Of a stretch of DNA of 64,000 bases, positions 43,541 through 62,937 are shown piece after piece. The translations under genes were made by a program, and so were the position numbers. Source of the DNA: Dictyostelium firmibasis (taxonomy: Eukaryota; Evosea; Eumycetozoa; Dictyosteliales; Dictyosteliaceae); assembly GCA_036169595.1 (NCBI GenBank), contig CM069767.1:3184001-3248000 (forward strand), in the 5' to 3' direction. The first letter of the stretch is position 1. The number at the start of each line of letters is the position of its first letter. The notes beneath the pieces are model-generated. The model worked only from the letters and a program-made list of their open reading frames with translations, was not told where the DNA came from and did no database searches.

Positions 43541-46500
43541 TACAATTAAAATTGGAGTTTGGAATGCACAAGGCATCAATTCAATATCATCAGCTACAAC
43601 TACAAACTCTATTCTAAAAAAAATAAAAACAGATGCCACAATTATAACAGAAACAAATTTGTCAGAAAACAAAGTAAAAACGATTAACAAATTCATAGAC
43701 CACTCATCAATACACCATGCTACAGTCCAAAAGAAAGGGCAAGGAGTATCTTTAATAACAAATAAAAACATAATCACCAAAGAAAACAAAACAATAAACT
43801 CCAGATTGTTAATATCATCCTGGAAGGTTGGTAACAACGAGTTAAAAACGGCGGCTATATACTGTCCAGCTAAACCAACTGAAAGAAAAGAATGGATACA
43901 AAAAAACCTAACTAAAGAAAATTTACAAGAACTAGATCTCATAGCAGGAGATTTTAACATCAACGAAAAAGAACCATTCAACCAACATAACATCCTGTTA
44001 AAAGGAATCCTAAAAGGAGTAGGCCTGTATGAAATAAAACCAAACTCAAATTTATTCACGTTTCCAAGAACAAACTCTAATATAGATAGAATATTCATCT
44101 CAAAAAAATTACAACACATGAACCCAAAAATTAGTATCCAAAGAATAAAGGAGAAAAGTGACCACAACATGTTAATATTAGAGCTGCAAATGAAAGATTT
44201 CACACCTATTTCCAAATCACAAATGTGGATTCAAAACACCACAATAGTAAAAACACCAAAATATTCCGAAAAAATCAACAACACAATAGAGTATTTCATA
44301 ACACAATTCAAAAAGAACGGCCCCAATTACGCCAACTGGAATATATACAAAAAATGGTTAAAAATAAAACTAGAAATAAAAAAAAAATCAAAAAACCTGG
44401 AGATAAGAGCTAATAATTCCTATAACCAAAAAATAAATTTCCTTCAAGATAAATTATATAAAACAAACGATGCAGAAATTGAAAAAGAAATAAAAACAAA
44501 AATCTATGCATACGAAAAAGAAAACAATGAAGAAAAATCTACCAATTACTCAAACGCCTTCCTCAATAACAAAGAAACCCCTTCCAAGTTCCTAACTTCA
44601 ATTCTAAAAACAAGAAAAAAAAATAATATAATAAACCAAATACTGAAAGAAGATAAAACTCTTACAACCAACCAGGAAGAAATTCTAGAAAGCGCCAGAC
44701 TATACTATGAAAAACTCTATGAAGAAAAAGATTGCTCAGAAGAAGCACACCAAATCCTCCTAAGATCTTTCAAAAACAAAATAGAAATAGACATTTTAAA
44801 AGATCTAGACAAAGAGATAAATGAAAATGAAATCAGACTTATAATTGAAAAAATCAAAGAAGGTAAAGCTCCAGGTGAAGACGGTCTGACCCCCTCCTTT
44901 TATAAGACCCACGTAAACGTAATAGCACCCTTACTAGTAGACCTTTTCAATAAATTCTTGAACGACGGAATACCAATAGAGTTCAAACAAGGAATACTAA
45001 TCACAATCTTTAAAAATAAAGGTGACCCAAACAATCTGGACAACTATAGACCAATTACCCTATTAAACGTCGATTATAAAATATACTCAAAAATTATAAA
45101 CAACAGAGTACTAAAATTCATGAACAAACTAATATCTCCCTCACAAACAGGCTTCATTCCAAAGAGAGTATTACACGATAACATCATCACTCTAAACTCA
45201 GTAATAGAATGGTCCAAAAGAGAACAATGGGCAGAAGGTAAATTCCCAATTATCACTTTCTATGATTTCGAAAAAGCTTTTGACTCGATATCGCATAAAT
45301 CGATAAAAAGAACTCTCCAACATATAAACCTCCCACCGAAATTCAGCAACGCGATAATGAACCTGCTAACTGATTCAAAAGTAAAAGTGTCAATCAATAA
45401 ACAAATATCAAAAAGCTTCACCACAAAAAGAGGAACAAAACAAGGGGACCCCATATCACCAACACTTTTTGCACTAGTAGTAGAATGCATGGCAACAAGC
45501 ATAAAAGGTTCGGATCTTACAAAGGGCCTACAACACGGAGGAATAACATCAAAGATCCTACAGTTCGCAGACGACACAACCACTCTAGCTTTCAACTTCC
45601 TAGATCACCAAATGATGGACAACTTCATCAAGATATTTTGTGATGCCACATCAGCAAGAATAAACCAAAATAAATGTGCTTGTATCAAATTAAGACCAGA
45701 AACCCCATCAATATACCAAGAAGTGAAAAACCAAGAAAGATATCTAGGTTTCAATTTCAACAAGAATGGGCTGGCCCCAAAAGCAAAACTGATACAAGCA
45801 AAAATAAAAGGTCTACTGAAACAATGGAACAAATCGACATCCACATATCAAGGAAGGATAACAATAGCAAAATCATACGGTTTATCACAACTCACGTTCT
45901 TCACCTATCTCGAAAACCTTGACCCAAGAGAACCAATAGACGGAGTAATTACAAAATTTATTTTCAACTGTAACAGAAAGAACACCATGTCTCTTCAAAG
46001 AAGATTAGCCGACTACTCTAATGGAGGACTAAACCTATGGGACTCATCGGTAAGAGCAAGCGCCCAAAAAGCCTGGATCTTTGAAAGACACCTTCATGAA
46101 ATTAAAAATGGAACTCCAAACTCTTTCAATGAAGCATGGGTAAACGAAAGAAAATTAAATTTTGGAAACTACAATCCAGCAGCACCAAACTTCAATAAAA
46201 GACCATCACATATCCAAACAATGTGCCACAAAGAATGGTTAGAATTAAAAAAAAAAGAAAAAATCACAACCCTATCCCCACACTACAAAGAGCTACCTAA
46301 GCTAAAAATAATATACCAAGATCTAATGAAAATCAAGAAACCAGATTACAACAAATATACGCCTACACCAGGTCAAATAAAAATACAAGAAGACCTAAAT
46401 ATTAAAGTGCTACCATTCTTAGAAGCAAGAAGACTAATGTCTATCAAAGGCAGAGACTTAATTTGGAGATACTTACTTAAAGCCCTCCCCAAGTTATACG

Positions 46501-47012
46501 GTAAACCCTGTGTATTCTGCAACCAAGAAGAAACAGCAGAACACATATTTTTCAAATGTAACTCCCACCTAAAAAAAACGCAAGAAATAATAGATAAAAT
46601 ACTGGAAAAATCAAACAATACAGGTTTCGCATGGAACCAAACTGTACTAAACCGGCTATCGAACCCTCTGATAGGAAATACAATTGCAATTATTTTCGAA
46701 ATGATATGGACGAGAAGAAATAAAACAATCCATAACGAATTCGCCCCAATAATAAATATGCAACAAATCACAAACAAACTCAAAAAGTTACAACACGCCG
46801 CATGGGATAAAACCCTAAACGACATCAACAGATTGATAAGAAAAATGAACAATCTATTAGTAAAAAATCATGAGAATACCCAAATTTCCATCACCATAAT
46901 TCAACTAAAAATCAGAAGGTTCAGCAAAAACTGGAACTCAAAACTTCACTCCATCAAACTACCCAAGCACCTAATACAATACAACACTTCACTAAACAAC
47001 CTCTACAACTAA
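43521..47012 (+). CDS. TRE ORF2: APE endonuclease, reverse transcriptase, zinc knuckle
   Basis: About 1,160 codons open. Endonuclease: VWNAQGIN at the very start, ITETN, YCPAK, GDFNIN, DRIFIS and SDHNML, the usual APE catalytic series (to about 44200). Reverse transcriptase: DNYRPITLLNVDYKIYSKII, FYDFEKAFDS, GTKQGDPISPTLFAL and FADDTT (about 44870-45600). C-terminal knuckle CVFCNQEETAEHIFFKC (about 46508-46558). The frame has no ATG until after the endonuclease: the first in-frame Met is near 44118. The product must therefore be started by coupling to ORF1 or by frameshifting (ORF2 is +1 relative to ORF1). The given start is the first codon after the preceding in-frame stop. Confidence 0.88.
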   Translation, partial: QTLKINNTIKIGVWNAQGINSISSATTTNSILKKIKTDATIITETNLSENKVKTINKFIDHSSIHHATVQKKGQGVSLITNKNIITKENKTINSRLLISSWKVGNNELKTAAIYCPAKPTERKEWIQKNLTKENLQELDLIAGDFNINEKEPFNQHNILLKGILKGVGLYEIKPNSNLFTFPRTNSNIDRIFISKKLQHMNPKISIQRIKEKSDHNMLILELQMKDFTPISKSQMWIQNTTIVKTPKYSEKINNTIEYFITQFKKNGPNYANWNIYKKWLKIKLEIKKKSKNLEIRANNSYNQKINFLQDKLYKTNDAEIEKEIKTKIYAYEKENNEEKSTNYSNAFLNNKETPSKFLTSILKTRKKNNIINQILKEDKTLTTNQEEILESARLYYEKLYEEKDCSEEAHQILLRSFKNKIEIDILKDLDKEINENEIRLIIEKIKEGKAPGEDGLTPSFYKTHVNVIAPLLVDLFNKFLNDGIPIEFKQGILITIFKNKGDPNNLDNYRPITLLNVDYKIYSKIINNRVLKFMNKLISPSQTGFIPKRVLHDNIITLNSVIEWSKREQWAEGKFPIITFYDFEKAFDSISHKSIKRTLQHINLPPKFSNAIMNLLTDSKVKVSINKQISKSFTTKRGTKQGDPISPTLFALVVECMATSIKGSDLTKGLQHGGITSKILQFADDTTTLAFNFLDHQMMDNFIKIFCDATSARINQNKCACIKLRPETPSIYQEVKNQERYLGFNFNKNGLAPKAKLIQAKIKGLLKQWNKSTSTYQGRITIAKSYGLSQLTFFTYLENLDPREPIDGVITKFIFNCNRKNTMSLQRRLADYSNGGLNLWDSSVRASAQKAWIFERHLHEIKNGTPNSFNEAWVNERKLNFGNYNPAAPNFNKRPSHIQTMCHKEWLELKKKEKITTLSPHYKELPKLKIIYQDLMKIKKPDYNKYTPTPGQIKIQEDLNIKVLPFLEARRLMSIKGRDLIWRYLLKALPKLYGKPCVFCNQEETAEHIFFKCNSHLKKTQEIIDKILEKSNNTGFAWNQTVLNRLSNPLIGNTIAIIFEMIWTRRNKTIHNEFAPIINMQQITNKLKKLQHAAWDKTLNDINRLIRKMNNLLVKNHENTQISITIIQLKIRRFSKNWNSKLHSIKLPKHLIQYNTSLNNLYN

Positions 47013-47065
<53 letters not shown>

Positions 47066-47089
47066 ATAACAATAACAACTCACCACATT

Positions 47090-47120
<31 letters not shown>

Positions 47121-47146
47121 TTAATTGAGACTGTAAATAAAATAAA

Positions 47147-47174
47147 ACAAATAAATCCGGGTTCTATCCCCGAG
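47147..47174 (+). other. T-arm-like hairpin in the TRE 3' region
   Basis: CGGGTTCTATCCCCG forms a 4-bp GC stem with a 7-base loop starting TTC, like a tRNA T arm. It lies between the second and third A tracts of the element, in the most GC-rich patch of the 3' region. A role in recognition by the element's own reverse transcriptase is conceivable; not tested. Confidence 0.35.
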
Positions 47175-47200
47175 GAGAAACAGCTTAAACTGTAATATCC

Positions 47201-47236
<36 letters not shown>

Positions 47237-47237
<1 letters not shown>

Positions 47238-47249
47238 ATAGGATTTCAC
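47237..47249. repeat. Right target-site duplication of the TRE element
   Basis: TATAGGATTTCAC, identical to 41963-41975, immediately after the last poly-A tract. Confidence 0.88.
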
Positions 47250-47268
47250 TTCATTTTATTTTTAATTT

Positions 47269-47400
47269 AAAAAAAAAATCAAAACCTCGATAATAATGGA
47301 AAAACTAAAAAATTTCAGTCATACCTGGAACTTGAGATTGATGAAAATTCAACTTCCGAAGTACCTGGAGGAATACCGATCATATAATACCAATTACTAG
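47269..47400 (+). pseudogene. Remnant of a second TRE: C-terminal end of ORF2
   Basis: A 43-codon open stretch ending in TAG encodes MEKLKNFSHTWNLRLMKIQ followed by LPKYLEEYRSYNTNY. It aligns with the last residues of the intact element's ORF2 (KIRRFSKNWNSKLHSIK, then LPKHLIQYNTSLNNLYN): shared FS, WN, LPK, L, Y and N in order, about 40% identical by eye over 32 positions. A/T-rich sequence follows the stop. This is the 3' coding end of another, diverged TRE, 5'-truncated, lying just outside the intact element's duplication. It was therefore already there when the intact copy inserted. Confidence 0.65.
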
Positions 47401-49265
<1,865 letters not shown>

Positions 49266-49544
49266 ACAAACAAAAAAAACTAGTGATGAAAGTGCTTCTC
49301 ACAAATATTTATGTAAAATATATATAATAATAAACTATAATTTTCTTTTTTTATTTTGTTTGGTTGTCGATCTTTATCCGACTTTTCAAAATAAAAAAAA
49401 ATTTAGTAAAGAAATTTTTTATTTTTTTTTTTTTTTTTTTTTTTATTTTATGAATATCTTTTTTTTTATTTTAATTTAAAATAAATCATTTTCTCAAATA
49501 TTTTCATTTTTTTTTTTTTATTTTATTAAGGCATTATAAAAATA

Positions 49545-50813
49545 ATGACAATTACATTTAAAGTATGTGATAATTTAGAAGAGGAGGAAGTTGAATATTA
49601 TGGAACCTTTGATATTAAAAATTTTATTAAAGAAGAACTTAATAAATCAATACCAATGGAAAGCTTTTTTGAATTAAAGGATAATTTTAAAAACGAAGGT
49701 TTCAATGAAGGGGAAATATTTAAATTGGCATGTGAAAAATCAAAGGAGAATAATTTAAATAAAAAAATAAAAATTACACAACTTTTTGAAAAAACAAAAA
49801 TTATAAAAACAAGTTTGGATCACAACATCAATAACAACAACAAAGACAATGATGAGGAATTAAAAATTATTATTGGCTATAATAGTTTTATTTATTCAGC
49901 ATGGGAATGTTATAACAATCATAATCATTTACAGATTAGACCAGAGGACGTTTGGATGGCAATAATGTCACAATTTTCATTTTATATAAATAAATATAAT
50001 AAAGAATTACGTAGTAGATTTATTAATTTTCAAAATGGTGATGATGATGATGATGATCGAGATGGTGAAAATAAAAAAATAATAAAAGTTTTTACAAGTT
50101 ACCCAATTCTAGAAGCACCATTTGATAAATTAACAATTGATATGGCTGATGAAATTTCTAAAAATATTAAAGATCCATCAATTAGAGATTGGATAATACC
50201 AAATTTTTCAACTACAACTCAATCTGATAAAATTGTTTTTTCCTCTGTATTAATGTCAACATTAAAAAAAGATTTCATTTATAAGTATGGAAGTAAATGT
50301 GGTTTACCAAAAGTTACATTACTTGGTACAGTAGATGACTGGATACAATTGAAAGAAAGATCATTAAGATTAATTGAATTTAATACTAATGAAAATTTAA
50401 TGAATAAATGGGTAAATAATTATTTATTAGAAATTTTAGATAATTTCATTGAATCTTCAAATGGAAGACCAAATAAAACTTGGTGGAACCAAATCATTGA
50501 TTTTAGAGAACAATCTGGTAGTTCAGTTTTATCAGGATGGTTATCAGTGTTTTGTTTATTTCAAGAGAATGGTGATTTTGAAGATAATGCACATTTAGAT
50601 TGTCCACAATTTTATAAAGAAAATAAATGGCCAAAAATTAATTGCAATTCAATACCAAATGGTTTCGTTTCAACTCCAATTCAATTAATAGATTCAGGTG
50701 GTATAATTCATAATTCTCAATTATATTCTGGTCATTTCGCTTCAAAAATTAAAGATTCAAAAACTATAATACCCTCATTAGACTGGTTAATTATCTCTGA
50801 TTTAGATATTTAA
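49545..50813 (+). CDS. DUF4419-family protein
   Basis: 422 residues, no intron. The core matches the DUF4419 family of unknown function: RPEDVWMAIMSQFSFYINK (about 132-150), DWIIPNFSTTTQSDK (about 218-232), GLPKVTLLGTVDDW (about 255-268) and a C-terminal WWNQIIDF...SGWLSVFCLF block (about 325-350). An acidic Asp run interrupts the domain near residue 165. No signal peptide or TM. The family occurs in fungi, amoebae and other protists; function unknown. Confidence 0.85.
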   Translation: MTITFKVCDNLEEEEVEYYGTFDIKNFIKEELNKSIPMESFFELKDNFKNEGFNEGEIFKLACEKSKENNLNKKIKITQLFEKTKIIKTSLDHNINNNNKDNDEELKIIIGYNSFIYSAWECYNNHNHLQIRPEDVWMAIMSQFSFYINKYNKELRSRFINFQNGDDDDDDRDGENKKIIKVFTSYPILEAPFDKLTIDMADEISKNIKDPSIRDWIIPNFSTTTQSDKIVFSSVLMSTLKKDFIYKYGSKCGLPKVTLLGTVDDWIQLKERSLRLIEFNTNENLMNKWVNNYLLEILDNFIESSNGRPNKTWWNQIIDFREQSGSSVLSGWLSVFCLFQENGDFEDNAHLDCPQFYKENKWPKINCNSIPNGFVSTPIQLIDSGGIIHNSQLYSGHFASKIKDSKTIIPSLDWLIISDLDI

Positions 50814-51248
50814 ATAAAAAAAAAAAAAAAAAAATGAAATAAATAAATTATTATTTTTATAATTTCCTTGTTTTTCTTCAATTTTTATTTTCCATTTTTT
50901 ATACAACTAAATTTTTTTTTTTTTTTTATTTTTTTTTTATTGTATAAATTTGTGTAAACTTTTATCTTTTATAGTACATATTTATACTAATAAAGAAATA
51001 TCTCTTATATATATTTTTTATTATTATAATCAATTTTTATTTATATTACAAAAAAAAAAAAGGATTGGTCAAATTTTTTTATTTTTATTATTTATTTCTT
51101 TATTAATTAAAAAATATTCATAAATAAAATAAAAAAAAAAAAATATGAAAAAAAAAAACATAACTAACAATCTTTTTAAAATAAATTCAATTTTTTAAAA
51201 TTTTTTTTATTTTTTTATTTTTTCATTTTCGCCACTAAAAAAAAAACA
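50814..51248. other. Intergenic, A/T only
   Basis: 435 bp of A/T tracts between DUF4419 and pex1. The only notable point is a short C-containing stretch before the pex1 ATG (TTTCGCCACT). Nothing else was seen. Confidence 0.5.
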
Positions 51249-52723
51249 ATGGAATTACATGTTCAATTGAAGCATAGTACAGATTGTTTTGTCTCTCTTC
51301 CACCTAAAATAGTGCATTCGCTATTATTATTATCAGAAGTAATATATTATTTATTAATTATTATTATTTTTTTAATACTAATATATTCAATAGAAACAAT
51401 CAAAATCATTAGGTACATTAGGATTAGAGATAACATGGTATGATAAAATAAATAAAAAGGAGAACAAAGGATATGTTGGATGGGCAGGTGGATCAACAGA
51501 TCCAAGATTTACAGATTCAATTGAAATGAGTCAAGAGATGGCACAGTGTTTAGGTGGTATAAAGAATGAACAAAAATTAAAACTTAAAGCATTGAATCAT
51601 ATTGAATTAGCCCATTCCGTTCAAGTTGAACCATTGACATCAGATGACTGGGAAATTATGGAGGTTCATCAACAATATCTCGAAGAACAATTACTAAATC
51701 AAGTTAATATTTTATATAGTGGTCAAATCTTACCGATTTGGATACATCATAAAACTATAATTAAATTAAAGGTAACAGAAACTTTACCAACACCAGTAGT
51801 TAAATTATCTTCAAATTCCGAAATTATAGTTGCACCAAAACCAAGAAATTTACCAACCTCAACAACACAACAACAACAACAACAACAACAAATTTCAAAA
51901 GAAACTTTAAAACCAAGATTTCTTCAAATTAAAGATTTTAAAATATGTACTAACAATAATCATGATACATTCATAAATGAAATATATATTAATAGAGAAT
52001 TATTAAATCAATTTCAATGGAATGTTGGTGATATTATAGAGATTTCAAAGGTTTCAAAAAATAATAGGAAAAATAATAGTAATAAAAAAGAAAAGAATAA
52101 TAATTATCAAGATGAGGATAATGATGAGTTTAATGAATATGATAATGATAATGATGATGATGATGATAATGATGAAATAAATACTCAGAATTTACAAAAA
52201 CAATTAGATAAAAGTAATAATAAAAATTATAATAATAATAATAATAGTAAAAATAATAAAACAATTTATGCAAGAGTATTCATTAGTGATAAGTCTAATA
52301 ACCAACAAGTTTTAATTCATAGAAATATTAGAACCATTGGTAATTTCTATATAAATACAATTGTTAGATTAAAATATACATCCAGTCATTCATTACCAAT
52401 TTGTCCAATAGGTTCAATTCTAGTTAAACAAGTAATATGGAAACAAAATTCATTATCCACATATTTAAAGCAACAACAACAACAACAAAAAATATATACA
52501 ACTGAACAAATTAAAGAACAAATCAAAATTTGGTCAAATAATAATTTATCAAATAATCAAAGATATCCATTATTAAATGGTTCAATGGTTTCAATTAATT
52601 CAAATTTAGATTTATCGTTTCATTTTAATAATTTAACTTCATCATCCTCTTCATCTTCAGATTCTCAATTACTAAGATCAAACAATACTACTAATAATAT
52701 TGATGATAATAATAGTAATAATA

Positions 52724-52804
<81 letters not shown>

Positions 52805-55180
52805 GTAATAATAATAGTAATAATGATCAATTAAATGATTTAACAAATAATATTAATAATCCATACTTATCAAGTATTCAACAAATTGGTGATATAATGT
52901 CAAATTTAAATAATCAAAATCAAAATTCAAATAATTTAAATAATTCAAATAAATTAATGAATCAATTTCAAATGAATAACGGTATTTTTATGTTGAATTT
53001 AGAGACTTTAGCAAATGATAAATTATTAAGAGTTGAAAGTGGTAATAATGGTATTGAAAAAAAGAAATCATTAGAGGATTATAATGAAATTGGTGATAGA
53101 TTATTCCAGAGGATCGGTGGTATGGAGAAACAAATTAAACAGGCGAAAGAGTATTTATCGTTATATATGTACAAAGATTTATCGGTAATACGTGAAGAAT
53201 TAAATACGCCAGGTGTTAACGGTATGATCATCGGAGGTAGTCATGGTAGTGGTAAATCATTATTAACCACTTCGTTGGCTGGTCATTATTCTGCAGACCC
53301 AAGATCTAATGCTTTTGTCATAAAATTAGATTGTAATGAATTGAAGGAATTAAAAGTTGAGAATATTAGAAAACATTTTAATAAATTATTTTATAAAGGC
53401 TGTAAAGAAAGTGGTAATTCTTCGTCATTACCTGATACATTAACAACAACAAGAACGCCACCAACAATATTAGTTTTAGAATCACTTGATTCAATATTGG
53501 GTACACCAAATGATCAAGATCCAGGTTCGAAGATTAGATGTGAACAATTAGTATCACATATTAAATCATTATGTTTTAGATATCAAAATAGATCAAGTCC
53601 AATAGTAATGATTGCAACAGTACTATCACCACAATCATTATGCCAATCGATTCAAATACCTGAATTATTTGGATTAACCATCGAGCTGCAAGCACCAACA
53701 AGAGAAGAGCGTGTTGAAATCCTTGAAAGATACCTAAAGTATCAAGGTAAACAACTAAAGGATCAACAATCTTTAAATCTAATGAAATTTTCTGCATCTA
53801 TGGAGGGCTATTTAGGTTGTGATGTTGAACAGATCGTTGATCGCTCAATTCATTTATCTTCAATAAAAGAAATTGAAAATAATAATAATAATGATAGAAA
53901 TGAAGATGATAGTATAATTGAATTTTCTACTATTGAGAAAGCAAAAGAAGGTTATACACCAATAACATTGAAAGGTATAAAACTACATAGTTCAGAGATT
54001 AAATGGCAAGATATTGGTGGATTAGATTCGGTTAGAGCAATGTTAAAGGAAACCATTGAATGGCCAACTAAATATCCAAAGTTATTTCAATCATCACCAT
54101 TACGTTTAAGATCAGGCATTCTATTGTATGGTCCAACTGGTTGCGGTAAAACATTATTAGCCTCTGCTATCGCAGGTGAATGCGGTTTGAATTTCATTTC
54201 TGTAAAGGGTCCAGAGTTATTGAATAAATACATTGGTTCATCGGAACAAGGCGTTAGAGACGTTTTCTCGAGAGCTTCATCTGCAAAACCTTGTGTTTTG
54301 TTTTTTGATGAATTCGATAGTATTGCACCACGTAGAGGACATGATAATTCAGGTGTTACCGATAGAGTTGTCAATCAATTTCTTACTCAATTAGATGGTG
54401 TTGAAGGTTTAACAGGTGTTTATGTCTTAGCGGCAACTAGTAGACCTGATTTAATCGATCCTGCACTGTTACGTCCTGGAAGATTGGATAAGTCTTTATA
54501 TTGTAACATACCAGAGTTTAATGAACGTTTAGATATCTTGTCTTGTTTAAAGAGTAAAATGAATTTTTCACCATCAGTATCTCTGGAGGAGTTATCCAAT
54601 AAAACTCAACATTACACTGGTGCAGATTTAAGAGCTTTAATGTATAATGCTCAATTGAAATCGATTCATGAATGGATGAACCATTTAGAAGAAGAAAAGA
54701 AAAGAAAAAGAAAAGAAAAAGAAGAACAATTTAATAATCAACAACAACAACAAGATGAGTTTATTATTTTCCAACCAAAGAATAATGATAATTCAATCTC
54801 TAAATCAAATTTAACATTTGAAGAGAAGACAAACCTTCAAAAACAAATCGACACTATAAAATCCCAATTTATAAATTCAACAGCCTCCTCAAATAAATCA
54901 AATTTGTCAACTGAACAACCACCATTAATAACTCAATCTCATATTGATTTAGCTTTGAAAGAATCTTCTCCTTCTATATCCGAATCTGAAAGAAAGAAAT
55001 ATGAAAGAATGTAAGTTTTTTATTATTTATTTTTATCAACCAATATTTTTTCTATTTTTTTTTGTAAACTAACCATTAATGCTATTTTTTCTTTTCATTA
55101 GTTATAATAATTTTTTAAAAGAAAGAGGATCAGTAACAGGTAATAAGAAAGAGGGTGCACCAAAACAAACATTAGCATAA
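51249..55180 (+). CDS. pex1: Peroxisome biogenesis AAA ATPase Pex1, three exons
   Basis: 1,261 residues. Exons 51249-51338, 51394-55010 and 55102-55180; introns phase 0 (GTAATA...AATAG) and phase 2 (GTAAGT...TTAG). Pex1 and Pex6 form the hexameric motor that extracts the receptor Pex5 from the peroxisome membrane. Seen: an N-terminal Pex1-type domain (MELHVQLKHSTDCFVSLP), Asn- and Asp-rich linkers (poly-Asn about 465-500), a D1 AAA domain with degenerate P-loop GGSHGSGKS (about 645), and a canonical D2 with GPTGCGKT (about 942), Walker B VLFFDEFDS (about 997) and the second region of homology DPALLRPGRLDK. D2 being the canonical ATPase fits Pex1. Length is close to human Pex1. The first and last exons are too short to be seen as frames. 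Confidence 0.93.
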
Positions 55181-55745
55181 ATTAATAACCCTACAAATTA
55201 TTTTTTTTTTTCATTTTTTTTTGCTGCTTTAATAATTATTAAATGAATAAAATATTTCCAATGATTATTAATATTGAATATTTAAATTTTCATTTTTTTA
55301 TTTTTTTATCACCAAAGGAGCACAAAAAAAAATGTTTATTTTGATAAAAAAAAAACCTATTAATAATAAAAAGTCAAACACAAAATAATCTGAAAAACAA
55401 AGCACACTATGGGGGTGACAAAAAAAAAAATAAGCAACTGTAGGGGTCACAAAAAAAATTTTATTATCATTTTGATTTTCTTTTCCTTTTTTTTTTATTT
55501 ATTTTTTTATTTTTATTTTCAAACCTGAATTTTTGTATGTTTTTTTTCAAAAAAATTTTTTTTTTTTTTATTCCACCAATTATTTATTTTCTTTCAAATT
55601 AATAATAAAAAATAAATAAATACTATTAATAATAATATATATGTACAATAATAATAAAAAAAATAACTATAAAAAAAATCAAAACAAATATTTAGACATA
55701 GAAAATAGCAAGGCACTAAATTAAAAATCAATCTTTAAAATCAAA

Positions 55746-55790
<45 letters not shown>

Positions 55791-55795
55791 AATAA
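55181..55795. promoter_or_regulatory. Intergenic with two G-rich direct repeats
   Basis: 615 bp between pex1 and the next gene. Two related G-rich motifs stand out from A/T tracts: ACTATGGGGGTGACAAAAAA (about 55407) and AACTGTAGGGGTCACAAAAA (about 55436), about 29 bp apart. G-rich boxes are known activator sites in Dictyostelium; here they lie about 360 bp upstream of the ATG at 55796. A 40-base A tract directly precedes the gene. Confidence 0.45.
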
Positions 55796-59620
<3,825 letters not shown>

Positions 59621-59751
59621 TAAATCAAAAAAAAATAAATAAAAAATATTAAAGGGTAAAAAAAAACAATTTTAATTAATAAATAGATCATAAAATTTAT
59701 TGTGTTAGAATGGCCATCCTGAGATTTTCAGGCACTTTTTCGATGGTAGAT

Positions 59752-62473
<2,722 letters not shown>

Positions 62474-62937
62474 TTTTTTTGATGGCACTTTATCAGTTAT
62501 ATATTAATAAAAAAAAAAAAATTAATAAAAAGTTAAAAAAAAAACCAAAAAAAAAAAACAGAATAAAAAATAAAAAAAAATATTTTAATATTTTGGGAAA
62601 AAAATATTTTAAAATATTTTGCTTCCTTAAACATTTGATTACGACATTTATACCAAATGCAATGTATCAGGTGTTAAAAAGAGTATTTCAGAAAAAAAAA
62701 AAGTTTTTTTATTTGTTTTATTAAGTTCTTTGTTGAACAATTGTACAGTGATTTTCTATGTTATTATTATGTGATTATTTGTTGTATTTATTATATTGTT
62801 TTTATTATATTGTTTGGGATTTAAAAAGAAAAAGGGAAAGAAAGAAAAAAAAAAAAAAGAAAAAAAGATGTTTTCTTCTATTATATTATTATTATTATTA
62901 TTATTATTATTTGTTATTATTTATACTATTATTACTA
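62474..62937. other. Intergenic, A/T tracts
   Basis: Between the lipase start and the end of the poly(A)-polymerase-like gene, both on the minus strand. A- and T-rich with a mixed patch at 62615-62680 (ATTTGATTACGACATTTATACCAAATGCAATG). The Lys- and Phe-rich frames here are homopolymer artefacts. Confidence 0.5.

Larger units (their letters stand above)
41976..47236 (+). mobile_element. TRE-type non-LTR retrotransposon (L1-like LINE), apparently full length
   Basis: A 5.26-kb element bounded by a 13-bp target-site duplication. It has a 300-bp 5' leader with an A tract of over 40 bases, ORF1 (42278-43540), ORF2 (open from 43521, stop at 47012) and a 3' region with three A tracts. ORF2 has APE-type endonuclease, reverse transcriptase and a C-terminal zinc knuckle, as in Dictyostelium TRE elements, which target tRNA genes. 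Its first base is 48 bp upstream of the first base of the minus-strand tRNA. That is the known preference of TRE5 elements (about 50 bp upstream); TRE3 elements go downstream. No internal stop is seen in either frame. Codon use (more AAC, TAC, CTC) differs from the host genes. Confidence 0.88.

Noticed and set aside
43659-43659. TTG at 43659 as the start of TRE ORF2
   Set aside because: It would remove the conserved first endonuclease motif, which lies upstream in the same frame.
62474-62488. Start of the lipase at 62488
   Set aside because: The codon there is GTG; the first ATG is at 62473.
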